Below the pieces are notes generated by a model. It was given only the letters and a program-made list of their open reading frames with translations, was not told where the DNA came from and made no database searches. This document shows positions 10,975 through 32,674 of a stretch of DNA of 64,000 nt, piece by piece (position 1 is the stretch's first letter; each line of letters starts with the position of its first letter). The stretch spans positions 9,610,001 to 9,674,000 of the forward strand of contig CM082579.2 in the NCBI GenBank assembly GCA_040954595.2. The letters are read 5' to 3'. The stretch is from Balanoglossus misakiensis (Eukaryota; Hemichordata). A program made the position numbers and the translations under genes.

Positions 10975-13900
10975 ATGTCTACACCGCGTAGTGCGCGTCC
11001 ATCGGGACAACCAGCCATCGACTCCTCAAATGACGTCCCGCCTCCTCTCGATTACTCGTTTAGATGCCTGACCGGAATGGATGGTAAGTACTTGTGTAGT
11101 GACACCCTGTTACCTATCAGTTTTCATGTAGTATGGCAAAGTACACATGTGCCTGCATTGGATTTCTCTGTATGGTCACGCCATCTTGAAGAATAATCCC
11201 ACTGTACTCCAAGTGAAATAATGTGCTATAGATAAAAGTTTCAGATGTTAAATTTATAGCCACATTTACAAATTGATTTCATCTAACAACTGAAGATGCT
11301 CAGCTGGAACTATATTGCGAAATTCCATAACAGTGCTACCCAACTATTTAGCAATTTCATTCAAAACAACAACCAAGAACAGTTTTATAGTCAATGAACT
11401 ACATGCATTTCAACAATGAATTACATTATATTTTCAGATGCCAAATAAACATTTTATTTTTTTTTGACCCATTTTGTACTAGTATTCCAGTCTTGAAGAA
11501 TGACTAATCCTGATATCATATGCCAAATATTGATAACTTAATATAGCAAGTCTCAAAGAAGTAATATCACTGATTATGTACCGAATGAAAAGACAAGAAA
11601 GTTGATAGTGCATACTCTTTTCCTTATATAAGGCAATTGAAGAAGTGAATGAAAATATGGTAAAGCAGCTAGTACATATTTATTATCAGTCAAGAAAACT
11701 GAAAAAATATTTCGTCTTAACCTGATACTGTTTTTCTTATGAGTAACAGGAGAAGCATGGTGGCTTGGAGGCAATCTTACAGATATCCTTCAAGTACAAA
11801 TCCTTATTGGTGTTCGACAGACTGGCTGTACTCTTGACAAAGTTTACAGTCATTCATCTAAATACGTGTGTGCAACTCTTGCCACAAGGGTCAAGATCTT
11901 CCACCAACATTGGTGTGTTACAGGCTATCCCAGGAATTTGATTGCTGAACAAAAAAAATACTTACTGTTTGCTAAAGTACCTCTATCACACACTGATATA
12001 CTATTGTCATGCAATCCCTTATTTTGTTCAAAAATTTCTGGATGGTCGTCATCTGGAGTTCGTCAAGTGTTAGAATAAAGAAATATGCATAGCCTGGGGT
12101 ACTTTTACTTTCTGTATTATCAAATTATTGTCAAATTTGAGCACAGCAAAGTTTCGGTGGAAGATGTTGATCTTGTGATGTTGTATCGTCAAGGTGTAAG
12201 TTTGGTGTAAAGAAGGAACATCTCAACCTTTTTTTCCCCAATTTCCATCACCATCGCTTCTGCACTGCTAACATAACTCCTCATCTACTGCAAAAATACA
12301 CCTTGCAGCTTGCAATTCCAAACCTTCATTTCATTGGTCTTAAGAAAAGTATACTGATGGGTCCTCTCTACGATATATGTGTGATGGCATATTGAATAAG
12401 GAAAAAAAAAACCCGCAACACTGTCATTGCAGATATCTTAGATGAGGATCCCCGAGCGGGTCAGCGTCCTTTGAAGAAAACGGACGAAGGCAAAGTAATC
12501 TCTTCCGCCTTAAAAGTGAATAACAATACAATTCAGGACCTCAATGGTTTTGCCGATATCATGACAAAGGTCTTAGATAAACCTGAAGAGGTCTCCTGGA
12601 TTGATTTGTCGTTCAATGATCTCACCAAAATCGATGAAGTAAGTACCCAGCAGGTAGGAGAGGAGAAATTGTACATCCAATAGAAACGGTGTGTAGTCTG
12701 TGAAATGAGTTGTGGTCTTTCAGCCGGCAGTTCCAGTGAAGCTACCATTTCTATCATGGCGATGCACTGAATTCATCTCTCACTTTGCAGAATACAAATG
12801 GCAATTTAAAAGACTGCACTATGCTACTTTCACTTTTTGCATCAACCAGATAAGGACTTTTTACAAGCGGTATAATGACTGCATGCTTTGGTGGTAATTA
12901 ATGGTTGTGGGTTTTACGTAACTTTTAATTTCTGCTTTTTAATCATTGAGCTAAGTAATAGTAATAAACAAAAACTGGACTGCGAATGCTGCGAGTGGTT
13001 TTTGCAACCTAACCTCGTTTCACAAACTAACAGTTTGTATGGGATGTAGAATTGGTTCAGCTGAGGTTTTCAAAGTCTAACCGCTACGAAAACAAAACGG
13101 AATCGGGAGTCTAAAGGTCTTTGCTGTGCATGTACAGTTTGGTGGGCATAACCAGAACGGGGGTGTTGACTGGAATATTGACAAAACGTTGCATGATGTG
13201 TTAATGAATGCTAACACAGATGGTAAGGTAAGACTTGTGTGAATCAACCGACTGTGTGTGTATAATATAAAGTTGTGGCCAGATTTAACCACAGGTGTTT
13301 TAATCTTTGCATGCTTGGGAACTGACCCAGTGGTTTTGGAAATTAATGAGAGGCTGATGAAATTAACATGCCTGACTGACTGGCGCTGCTGGGAGAAATG
13401 AACATTCTAACGATGCGTTGTCTGTGGAGAGCAAAGCAAAAGAGAAATGTCTGCCTGAAATTGTGCCATGGTTGTTCAGTCGTTGTGCACTGGGCGTGGA
13501 ATGTTTTCTGCGTAGCAAGTGAATAGGTTAAAACTCTGGTATGTCTGTTGTAGTGATGCTGGAAAAAAACTGCTCAGTTGGGGGGGGGGGTGATTTTTGG
13601 AGATAAAAAAAATTCTGTGGCAGAGATCGAGCATGGTTGACTAAACCAAATGAATTTTTTACCTGGGGCAGTGGGATTGTGAAAAAAATATGAACTTTCA
13701 AATTTCACCAGACATATTGACAGGAGAGTATTTTTTGATATCAAGTAAAAATTGTGTTTTATTGGCAAAATTGCCTTGGTGATGACAGGCCTTTTTTCTG
13801 AAAAAAAATGACATGTGTCTGTGAGATGTACATTTGGTGCCCTGTATCTTGTATGAACAAAGCTACTGCTCGTATTTGTTGTCTGGTCAAATTCTCTCTT

Positions 13901-14676
13901 ATCACAGATACTGAGGAATTTACAATTATACATAATAGAGCAAGCAATGTTTGCAAAATGAATGACATTAGAATGCCACACCTGCACAACAACAGAATAC
14001 TTCAGGTCTAGTGGGTTTCAACACTGATTTTACTGTGAATATGAATAGAAACAAACTATCACCATGGAAATAGTGTAATAATATAAACAAAAAATATGTC
14101 ATTAAAAATGTAAACAATTTCAGTGATTACAGCATTCTACCCAGAGCAATTTAAAGAGTATCAGAGCCAACACCCTGAATTTATTTTATTTATTTATTTC
14201 TTGGGGGGGGGGGGGGGGGGGAGAGAAACAATAGAAACTTGTTATAGCAATTAATTGCATCTCTATGAAATAAGTCAGTACTGTATCAGAAATTCCTGGA
14301 GAGAACGGTGCAGTTAAAGCTTAATGTATTGTAAATACTTCCACGAATTTTGTCAATAAACTGTTATTTGTGTTGCATTGCCTTGTAGGTCATCCTCCAA
14401 TATGAAGGTTTGAAGATGCTCTATCTCCACGGAAACTGCATCGGCGATTTGAGCGAAATAGACAAACTTGGCCAGCTGCCGAACCTGATGAGTCTGAGCC
14501 TGCACGGCAACCCCCTTGAGAACGAAAAGGGCTACAGAAAGTATGTGTTGGCCAAAGTTCCCCAGCTGAGAACACTGGATTTCAGCGGCGTGACCAAGTC
14601 GGACAGGGCCGATGCCGCCACCTGGAATAAAATGTACGGCGGGAAGAAACAGAAGAAGAAAAAGAAGAAGGAATAG
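10975..14676 (+). CDS. LRRC51: Leucine-rich repeat-containing protein 51
   Basis: Three exons (10975-11083, 12433-12638, 14389-14676) join in phase to give 200 residues, close to the roughly 190 of vertebrate LRRC51. The family-typical start VPPPLDYSFR is followed by DILDEDPRAGQRPLKK and then leucine-rich repeats: WIDLSFNDLTKID, LKMLYLHGNCIGDL and LMSLSLHGNPLEN. A capping segment follows (GYRKYVLAKVPQLRTLDFSGVTK) and then a lysine-rich tail (KKQKKKKKKE). These blocks match human LRRC51 (the LRR half of the LRTOMT locus) almost motif for motif. In vertebrates the gene is expressed in ciliated and sensory tissues, and its molecular role is not well defined. An upstream in-frame TTG is not needed; the ATG follows a good acceptor and begins the conserved protein. 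It faces the NuMA-like gene across a shared promoter. Confidence 0.92.
14203..14221 (+). repeat. Poly-G homopolymer in LRRC51 intron 2
   Basis: About 18 consecutive G. It is one of at least nine G or C homopolymers of 10 or more in this window. Confidence 0.85.
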
Positions 14677-14841
14677 CACGTGGATCTTCTCGTGGATGCC
14701 AGTACACTGACAAAGGGAGCATTGGGATATGAATCTTCGAAAGACCACAAACTCGTGTTTTTAAAAAGTGTTTAAAAAATAATAAGGGTACTGTCAACGC
14801 ATTTCCTGTGAGTGATAAAGTTGTCGAGTGAATCAGAGGTC

Positions 14842-14847
14842 AATAAA
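14842..14847 (+). terminator. Candidate polyadenylation signal of LRRC51
   Basis: AATAAA lies 166 bases after the LRRC51 stop codon, on the coding strand, in AT-rich DNA. It is the first canonical hexamer after the stop. Further AATAAA copies near 15211 and 15239 are alternatives. Confidence 0.5.
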
Positions 14848-17800
14848 ATGGGATAGAGAAACAAAAATCAACATTTCCAATTATGAGGATCAATTCAGCC
14901 ACGCATTCCAAAAGCCATGCATACTCAATACATTTGCATGTTGCACCATGCAGGGTAAACCAAGCTGATGGCATTTGAGGGTGTTTCTAAATCCTGAACA
15001 CAAAAATTTGCCAAGTATAATCATGAATTATGATTGTCAAGCCAATTTACAAAGATGAGAAATATTCCATCCATTTTTGAAGTATTATATTTGTGTCTAC
15101 ATGTCCTTTCATACTATCTTTGTCCTTGTGTAAATGTTCTGCTTTTAATTAAAGAAATGAGGGCTGTTTTTAATCCAAATTATACTAGTACAATGGATAG
15201 CACATTTATCAATAAAAGAGCTCAGTATGACCAAAATGTAAATAAAGTAGATATAATTATTATTGTATGAAGCTTGTATTGCTTGTTTGTATGTATTTTA
15301 TGATTTCAAAGAGTTCTGTCTTGTGTAGTAGACCTGAATTGAAGGGAAGATGGTGGCATGAAATTTTAAGAGTGTCACTGAATTGCAGAATTTGTTTCCT
15401 GATATTCAGGACGTAGTAGCCTCCTAGCCTGACTCAAATAATGATAATTTCCCCTACGAGCATAAAAATCTGAGTGAATTTTTCATTGTCTTGAATTTGA
15501 TGTGTGGCAGCCATTTGGCCTGAAATCTATGCAAAATGGCTGAACCTATCAATTGTAAGCCCTGCACAGCTAGAATTGGTCAGTCTGTGGTAGGGTAGGG
15601 TGGCGGGCAGTCACGACCAGGAGTTTTAAATATGGCCGTTGGTGGCGCCATGCATTGTCCATTTTCTAGTACATGTAATCATACTGCAGCCCATAACATT
15701 CCCATTGGAATATGCTGAAATGTTCTTGTTGGCTGGTACATGTATACTGGTACATGTACATGTATAAGGCCAGAAATTCCAGAACTTGTGGCTGCCAAAA
15801 AGTTATGATGTAAAATGCAGCCTGAAATGTTACTACAAGTGTGCAAATATTTTACCACAAATGATGTATTCCCTGTAAATGTGTTGGGAGATTCAATTAT
15901 TCGGGTCAAGTATTTGACATAAAGTTTTGCATACTAGTATCTCCTCTTCATCTCGACCAAACTGGTGTAATTTCAGCTGAGGTTTATACTCTAAGCCTTC
16001 AGCATTCTCACTAACCTGCATGTGATCTGGCTCCTGGCCCTGAGAATTGAAATGCCTCTTACCGTAGTTTGCCGGGTAAGAGCCCCGGGTGCTGGGCCAA
16101 CAGATTAGCGAAAAAACAGGGGGGGGGGCTTTAGCCCGGATATGGCCTCGAGATTTATGCAAATGAGGGATGGCCACCTCGACTTTTATGCAAATTTTTG
16201 AGTGGTTCATTCTCCGAGTCCAAGTCGGGATCTTCCAATGTTGGGTGTTTCGCGTCGAGGACGGACTGAAGCAGCTCCACGCGGCCGCTTTGGAAAGCTC
16301 CCCGGTGACCTCACACGCGGCAGCGCGTCCATCTACGTGATCGTTGAATTCGAGGCACGGTCCCGAGGGACCTGTCTGAGGTCATGTTTTCTAGAGCGGC
16401 TAACTCAGCGTGGCCAGTCGGCCGCGGTGGGTACGATAATCAGCGCGAAAGTAAATCATCATACATTTTTTTTTTCACTTTTAGTGACTTTGGGGATGAA
16501 AATCCGCCCTTTTTGCATTGCACTTTATTAAATTTCCTAGAATTTAATGGATATTCGGCCGGGGGGGGGGGGGGGGCTTTAGACCGGATATGGCCTCGAT
16601 CTACAAATGGGCCCTAAAACCAGGGGGGGGGGGCGTTTGTCCGAGCAGGGGCTCTTACCCGGCAAACTACGGTAGTTCTAGAGTACCATCATCTTCTTAG
16701 ACTATCAAAACAATCACACCCGTGCGTGCAAGCATTTAAAGTTTCACTTCTGTTTATTAATACATTCTATAGTCAGGGCCTGTTTTTCTCTTACAGAAAA
16801 GGACACTGAACATTAACCCAATTGATTGAGAATCACAAAGTCTACAAAATACATCACAGAAATTATCCCTCAAATATATATCCATACAATTTTATCTATC
16901 CATTTCATAAATGCATTTTCTTTCTCTAAATCGAAAAACAAAGGTTATTAAACCAGCAAAACACATACACTTACCAAAAAGAAAAATTAGTAACAGTATA
17001 TCTGTTAATGTTACACCATAGTGTAAAATGTGTGGGTCTAGCTCTAAGCTCCTTTTTATCACAATTTTGCATTGATTATTTTTTGTTGATTGGGAAGCAC
17101 GACTACAACATAGCTAGTGTGAAATTCTACCCCTCTGCCCCTAGTATTGTAGAGTGGAATGAGCCCCAGCTATGTACTGTATTGATGAGCCAAACCATGT
17201 CGGTAGAAACAGGGAGGGGTGGAAAAAATCGGAGGGGGGAGGGATCCTTGCTTAAACTCCCTTCAGGGGTAAATTAAGTTGATTAGAATGATGCTGGCCA
17301 ACACCTTTTGCCATATGTCTGTACCACATGCCCAATTTCTTGTGAAAATTGCTGCCAATTTTTTTTCTTTAATAAAAAAAGTACATAAATAAACGAGAGG
17401 GGATTTCTAAATATTTGCTTTCCTGCTCAAAATATTGCTAGCAAGAATCAATCTGGTTTTTACACTCTGCAACATCACTTCTGGAGAAAAGTTTTGAGGT
17501 CTGTGAGGATTTACCCTGATACCTGTTCTTTTGAAGAAAGCTGAAAGTAACAAATGCTTTTTTTTCCACAAAAATATTGTTTCTCATACTCACAGGAAAT
17601 TTCTGACGTTATCTGGAAACTAGAAATAACTGTTTATCAACTCTGCAAGATTTTCATACAACCACAGAATTATTTTTTTTTTCTTTAGTTTCCATTGTTG
17701 ATTTACCTCTTTCATTTGCATGATTGGTATATTTTCTCCTCAATGGTACAGATGGACAAACATACATGCACTTGGAACTGGGGGTGTAAGAGTTAAATCA

Positions 17801-19306
17801 AATGGCTGGCAGGAAACAGTTCAGTGGTAGTAAGTGCATTCCATGTTTGTGACCTTTGACCTTGCCCACTGTCACAAGTCAAATCAGACCTTGGTTGAGA
17901 ATGACAGGTGAATGCTATCTTATGTACCCGGTAAGTCCAGCAAAAGTGATATGTCCTAAATGTCACTAACCTGCCTGAAACTGTGCAAACACTCCTTACA
18001 AACACAAGAAGATGACAGGGGTACTAGTATCTGAAAGCGATACCAGTGCGCTCAAAATTACAAAGAAAACAGGCAGTGTTTTAAAAGACGATCATTTCTC
18101 TACGATCACTGCTGCGCTGTTAAAGCTTTGCGTCTCATCTCTCACGCTTGGCATTCTACACAGACTGACCACACCCATCAAGGTTAGCCAGGAAGTCAGC
18201 AAATCTGCAGTGGTGCTGTCAGGAAAATCCATCGGTTTATAAAACACTTCACCGAAAGATTTTCAACAAACTACATTGTCTGATAAACTGTTTTTTTTAG
18301 CAAACCACTCTGTGGCACATCAAGGAAAGAAGAACCCAGAAAAGTCAAACATATTTTAAAACCGAGAACTGAAATGTTGATTAGCTATGTTGGATTTCTT
18401 CCACAAGAAAGATGGAATACACTTCCTTCCCTTGGAAATGTAGAACCTGCATACAAGACTGCACTCGTAATACTGTTCTGTTGTACCCGGTAGGTGTTGG
18501 AAAAACAGGCAAGTGTGTGCAATGGCTATTGATGACTATATAAGATGGTAACAGTGCACGAGTGTTAAACAATTTTTGCTATTACAAAAAGAATTATATT
18601 TCAAACTTACTCAATAGTCTTTCAATGAAAGACCTACATTATGCAATTTGAAATTGTATCACCTACAGTCAATATGACCTGTAAGTGTATGCAAGCATCC
18701 AAACTTCTAACTTTGATGTGTAATTTGTTCCGACCTCTGACCTCTACGGAGTTGCCCGTCTTCAGTGTGCAGACTAATGCAAGAAAACACATTTGTCAAC
18801 CTCTGGAAAAATGCATTAGTCGGCTTCATGAGTAGGACTGGTGCCAAAGGAAAAGAGAACAGCGAAAAAATAATAATATTGATACAGAAATGTCTCTATG
18901 GAAACGGGAAAGTGAAATATAGTGGTATTAAAGGAGTTCGCTGCTGCATAAACCATACTGTCTATCCAGCAATATCTTCAGCGAAAGCAAACACGAAGAA
19001 AGTATGCAATTCTTTACAGGTCCCTGGCTTCCTTCCGGGTTTCTTCTCCATGGATAATGTAAACCCCCCAACGAGGACTGCCCGCATCGTGTTTTAGTGT
19101 AGCAGACAGAAACACAGAGACCTCCCACTTTGTAAATTTTTTTCAAGTTGAGAATCGTTGGCTTTGCTAACACTGCCTTGACAGACAAGTCACTGCTGCA
19201 TCTAGAACTTGGTCCGCGAGGTCCAAAGATTTCATAAATCTGTATCTCTATCCAACATTCATATTTTTTTTTATAAAAATGTCTTTATGTTACTTATTTT
19301 CTTTCT
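14848..19306. other. Tail-to-tail spacer between LRRC51 and LAMTOR1
   Basis: No gene is supported here. The spacer holds the 3' ends of both genes, a TIR element at 16060-16674 (listed separately), a dense patch of TACATGTA palindromes near 15670-15760, and AT-rich unique-looking DNA. Short open frames near 18640-19100 and 17000-17280 show no domain, codon bias or consistent splice structure. Confidence 0.6.
16060..16674. mobile_element. Non-autonomous TIR DNA transposon (MITE-like, TA target duplication)
   Basis: The ends 16062-16086 and 16648-16672 are perfect 25-base inverted repeats beginning CCGTAGTTTGCC. Imperfect pairing continues about 11 bases further (TGCTGGGCCAA against TGCTCGGACAA). 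A TA dinucleotide flanks each side, as expected of Tc1/mariner-type or pogo-type insertion. Inside each end a poly-G run leads into GGCTTTAGNCCGGATATGGCCTCGA (about 16122-16153 and 16572-16600), a subterminal repeat in direct orientation. The central part (16200-16450) is clearly more GC- and CpG-rich than the surroundings. No transposase is encoded, so mobility would need a relative elsewhere. Confidence 0.85.
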
Positions 19307-22088
19307 TTATGGGATTCCAAATTGTACAACTAGATCTTCTTTGTGGTCGACTTTGACTTCGGATAGCGCCCCCGCTGCTGTGGCTGCAGCATTGTTTATC
19401 TGTGAAGCAAAGAAACAAGAGAATAAACATGTGGTAATGTGCATGGTTCTAGGCAATCCTAATCAATAGGATTGTCTAGGGTCCGACCCCAACAAGAATG
19501 TGTCCCTGTCAAAAATAAGGAGTCTGTGAAGTGAAATAAGGGATTAACACGACCCCTGGATGTCAATCTGGCAAAGTGTTCAACTCAGATGAAATTGAAT
19601 TCTCAGGTGGCACAATCCCTCCTATAACAAACCAAATAATGATAAACCTAAATTTGATGGCTAAAGGGGGAAATAGCACTGATACACTTTTTTTTCTGTG
19701 ATAAATAAAAAGGATCATAGTTACTCACCAATTGAATATCTGCTATTGAGACGGGTTCACTTGCTAAGACTGCCTGCGGAACCGATGTACCGGCTGGGAG
19801 AGGGCGCTTTCTTGTTTTGCTGGAGTTGCCACTAACTATAGCTATCCTGGTACTGAAAGGTTTACAATTACAAACAGAGAAAGGGAGGAATTAACTTCAT
19901 CAGCTGGAGCATGTGATGGATTAACACAGCAGATTATATTTTGATCATGATTACAGTTACACATTACAACACACAGCAATGATCTTAGATGCAATCATCA
20001 CCACTAAACTACAGTTAGGCAGATACCATAGTGACAAACATAATTTTTAAAAGAAATTTCTCTGAGTCAGCCCTATATCTTTACGTGTAGTGTGGATAAT
20101 TTTGAGTCACCGGTGAGTTTGTTGAGTCAGTGGCGCAACATACGGGCTTAGAGGGCACACTGGTGACAAGATTCTGAATGAAACCGTTCTAAAGCTGTTT
20201 TTTTTTTTCTCTGAGAATCAGCTGCTTTGTCAGACTTACCTATACTGCCTGGCTCTATCCATGTACTCATGTTGTTCCATTGTATGCGAGTCTAACGCCG
20301 ACACATCAATGACGTTATTCGCCGTCTGATGTAAAATCCTATTCAGTGCCGACTGTTCATCGCCTTTCTTCATGTTTGGCGGGGACTGACTACTGAAGTC
20401 ATCGCTGTAAGAATGAAGAATATTTTAGCCTGAGGTTTCTTCAATCTCAAGAGTTTTTGGTCACTCCTCTTTGAAGGTACAGTCACCTATGCAAATTTAA
20501 CCACTGTTACCATGGCAACTTGAAGTATAGCCAATCACAGATTTTCAGTGGGTGGCACATGTGGAAAAAAGTCACATGGTGGATGATGGTCATTCGAAGA
20601 CTTAGACATACCCTTCTGACATCAGCATTTACCCTACAACAATGATGCAAGTTTCAAATTTTTAATAGTTATATATGCAATCTTTTACCTCCGTTTTTCG
20701 AAATACCTAACCAACCACAAACGGCAAACAAAGAACTTAATTATTATAATTAAAATAAATGTGTCCAATATGAACTTACCTTGTAACTGGTCTGTTACTT
20801 GCATTAGCAACACTGTTTCCTAGCAAGTTTGTTCTTTCATTTGGTTCTTGTTCCTGAAACAGATGACAGAAAGTTAGTGCAATTATTAAAGGTGCAACTC
20901 AGGACTGAAAGTGAAAATGAAACGTGTTACAGGGCCTGAAAATCACCATCACAGTTGCATTGATTAGGAAGAGAGACACAATTAATAATTGTTACTATTT
21001 AATGTTTCCAAATGTGTCTCAACTGTCACCCCTATAATTTAAAGTTAACTTTATTACTGTTCACAACAATCATGGCAGGCCACTGTGAGCAGACGGTTTC
21101 ACTTGGATGTGAAGAATCATGTGTTACGTACTATCACCAATGTATCCTGTTTTATGTTGTTATCAGTTTTATTTGTGACACACGTTTCAAGCTGCTGCTT
21201 TAGTATTAAAAATGTTTCCAGCAATTCATTAGTGTTTGACCATAAAGTATTTGAAATCAGTTAATCAAATTAAATTTGAGAGTATTAGTAATTAATTAAT
21301 ATAAATACATAGCTGTAACTCGTCATTGTTTTTCACCACCATTCAACCCAAAACAAGCTGACTCATTCGTCTTGTGATCATTCAAAACAAGCAGGGTGGA
21401 ATGAGTAATAACCAAGTTTTGGTTTCTAATTGGTATTTTGTTTTCTTCTTTGCTATTATGTAGCTATATATATGGTTAATGATATGCTGAAGAGGATCAC
21501 ACTACTGCTCCCAAGTTGTTCATCAAAAGCTTGTGTTTATTACATACAACATTTCTTCAGACAAGAAATCATCAAACTTGATATTAGTAGGTCTTCCCAT
21601 GGAAATAGAAATACACACATGTATAACAGTGCTCAATGTTTCAGTTACTAATATTTGGAACATGCAGTTAAACCAGGATTTCTGTCTCACTGTAACTTTA
21701 TGGCCGTCTAGACAAAGAATGCGTATTGTTTATTGACCTTGGCTGACTCTAATATATACGATTAAAATCACGAGATCAACGACCTTCACACGAAAAATAA
21801 AATAAAGTTTATACCTGAGAAGTTGTGGGCATACCGATCCCTGACATATCAGGATTTGGGGACATTTTACGTTGATTGCTTTACGCTACTTCCATACAGT
21901 TTCCAACATGTTTTCCAGCACGCCCCCCCCCCCCCTTCCACTCTTGTTCAGCTGACAGTCACATGTCAACTAGACTGACTGACTCACTCTCGCCCTTGTT
22001 GATCGAGGCCCGTCGCACAAATTTCTAGAGATATTCGGCAACTTACCCCAGCATTGCTGTCGTCGTCTTTACAAAAGCAACACCCCAT
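19307..22088 (-). CDS. LAMTOR1: Ragulator complex protein LAMTOR1 (p18)
   Basis: Five exons in phase (22047-22088, 20780-20853, 20240-20404, 19729-19852, 19307-19399) give 165 residues; human LAMTOR1 has 161. The N-terminus MGCC carries the Gly2 myristoylation and Cys3/Cys4 palmitoylation sites that anchor the family to late endosomes and lysosomes. Next come an acidic stretch, then [43 protein letters not shown] cut across known helical segments, then [12 protein letters not shown], and the C-terminus [10 protein letters not shown], which is nearly invariant in animals. LAMTOR1 wraps around LAMTOR2-5 to build Ragulator, the scaffold that recruits Rag GTPases and mTORC1. The gene is head to head with NAA15, 486 bp between start codons. 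A second possible first exon lies in intron 1 (see 21815-21865). Confidence 0.97.
20490..20620 (-). repeat. Dispersed repeat family B, copy 2
   Basis: Contains CCAATCACAGATTTTCAGTG, GGTGGCACATGTGG and GGTCATTCGAAGACTT in the same order as the other copies. It lies in a LAMTOR1 intron. Confidence 0.65.
21815..21865 (-). other. Candidate alternative first exon of LAMTOR1 lacking MGCC
   Basis: Inside LAMTOR1 intron 1, on the coding strand, an ATG opens 17 codons ([17 protein letters not shown]) ending exactly at a GT donor (CAG|GTATAA). The phase (0) fits exon 2 (EQEPNERT...). Upstream sequence shows no acceptor that would make it an in-frame internal exon, so an alternative start is the simpler reading. 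The product would lack the lipidation signal. This is inferred from phase and donor only. Confidence 0.35.
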
Positions 22089-22574
22089 TGTGACTTCTAG
22101 TAAATCAAATCAGTTATGACATCGTAATCTCCATAAACTGATTAGAGGAGCGCAGTTTCTGTTTTCAACTCACACGGATTTCGTCGTCCTACGTACTTTC
22201 CTTCTTTACAGGAAGTAGATAAGTTCGTGTGTTCCCAGTTCTTTACTCCACGGGCTCATTCAACAACCACGAAATAATTGCATAATATCAAATTAAAATA
22301 TGTTTGTCTTAGTATCTATGTGGTGAGAATTTGTTCAAAATACGCTATATATTATAATATAGTTTGTTGTTTCAACTTTTTCTGTTTTTACTCATTTATT
22401 TGTAGTCCTTCAAAATTTTGCGTAGAACGAGGAAAGAACGGAGAGGCCGGCACGCATGCGTTTTTTCACCGAAGCCATCTTGAATTTTTCAACCACGCGG
22501 TGTGTGGACCACAAGAGGAATTTCAGTAATTTTGTAGATTTTGCCAACTGCCGTGAAGGTGCACATGCAAAGTC
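22089..22574. promoter_or_regulatory. Bidirectional promoter of LAMTOR1 (-) and NAA15 (+)
   Basis: The two start codons are divergent and 486 bp apart. A CACGCATGCG element (22451-22460) resembles an NRF1 site. The complement of AAGATGGC (22474-22481) is a YY1-type motif, about 95 bases before the NAA15 ATG. An AT-rich centre contains several TATA-like stretches (for example 22346-22365). Both products are housekeeping proteins, consistent with a shared TATA-less promoter; start sites are not determined. Confidence 0.55.
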
Positions 22575-31601
<9,027 letters not shown>

Positions 31602-32406
31602 TAGTGCATTGTGTTAATTCTTTACCGTGAATCAGTAGCAGCAAGCGATGTTTTCTGCCACCCAGGTCTGCAACAGTATAATGTGTGTGGCATTCCTGCC
31701 GTAATTTTTTTCTGAAGACATTTCAGAAGGATGCGATTCTCTGCACTGTCAGCAGAAATGTCACACAATTTGGAAAGTCCCAAATCCAACGTGACCACCC
31801 GTTACAAGTGATTGCCACCAGGAACTAACTAGCGCTGTATCATTGTATGCAACCACAGGACCATCTTTTGACTTTTCTCAAACAACCTGGGGTCAGTGTC
31901 TTTTCAGGACACCTGTGTGTGCTTCCCCTGGACAAGTAATGGCGGACTGCATGTTTTATAGACTGCCGTGATGATGATTACATAACTACCCATATGTGTC
32001 TAGAAAAAGTTGTCGCTGAAGGACTTTATTTTAAGGGGAAATAGCAGCAACGTTTTGGAATAAGAGTGATACTTGCAGTGTTGGGTGCACACACATTCAG
32101 TCAGCCATTTTCTGATCTTATCCTCGAATTTTGAATTGGTTATTTTTGAGTAAAGGACAAACATGGAGACAGTGGTACCTACGATCATAGGTCCCCACAC
32201 TTTGGTTTGATCTGTGTGGTGTGTGAAAATTCAAGGTAATCGGCAAGATTCATACACCTATGGAAAGTCCTGGGAAAGGTAAATTGTACTTTTAACCCGT
32301 AACACTCCTATGAATGAATTACTATAAAACTTGTGATTACATATAAATTGACGTAACTGATTATGATCATCCTTGCAAGTGTTTCAATTATCAAAGTGTG
32401 AAACAT

Positions 32407-32493
32407 TAACCATCCCCAGTTCCCTCTTAAGAGGTCCAACCTTACCACTGAAAACATTGGGTTTGGACTGAGCCTTGGTGGTGAAAAGGTTAA
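32407..32493 (+). repeat. Dispersed repeat family A, copy 2
   Basis: Same orientation as copy 1, with the shared core CCCTCTTAAGAGGTCCAACC and GGGTTTGGACTGAGCC. It lies in the NAA15 3' UTR or spacer. Confidence 0.75.
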
Positions 32494-32668
32494 AACACGA
32501 TGCAAAATCAATCATGAAAATTGACATTTTTAACCCGAAGTACTTCTCGAGAACTGTTGAACCTCGCCCCCACCTCCAAAAGAAAATTGAGGAATTTGGA
32601 ATTCCTTGGCGTGTATGGATCCTGCAAAATCTTGTCTTTACCGTAATATCACCAGAAACATCCAATTA

Positions 32669-32674
32669 AATAAA
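32669..32674 (+). terminator. Candidate polyadenylation signal of NAA15
   Basis: AATAAA on the coding strand about 1.07 kb past the NAA15 stop. A second AATAAA is at 33690-33695. The choice between them cannot be made without transcript data. Confidence 0.35.

Noticed and set aside
16202-16531. 109-codon frame inside the TIR element as a transposase
   Set aside because: No DDE/D or DNA-binding motif; too short; the element looks non-autonomous.
18641-19097. Possible small gene downstream of LAMTOR1
   Set aside because: Two overlapping short frames without splice logic, domain or composition unlike the background.
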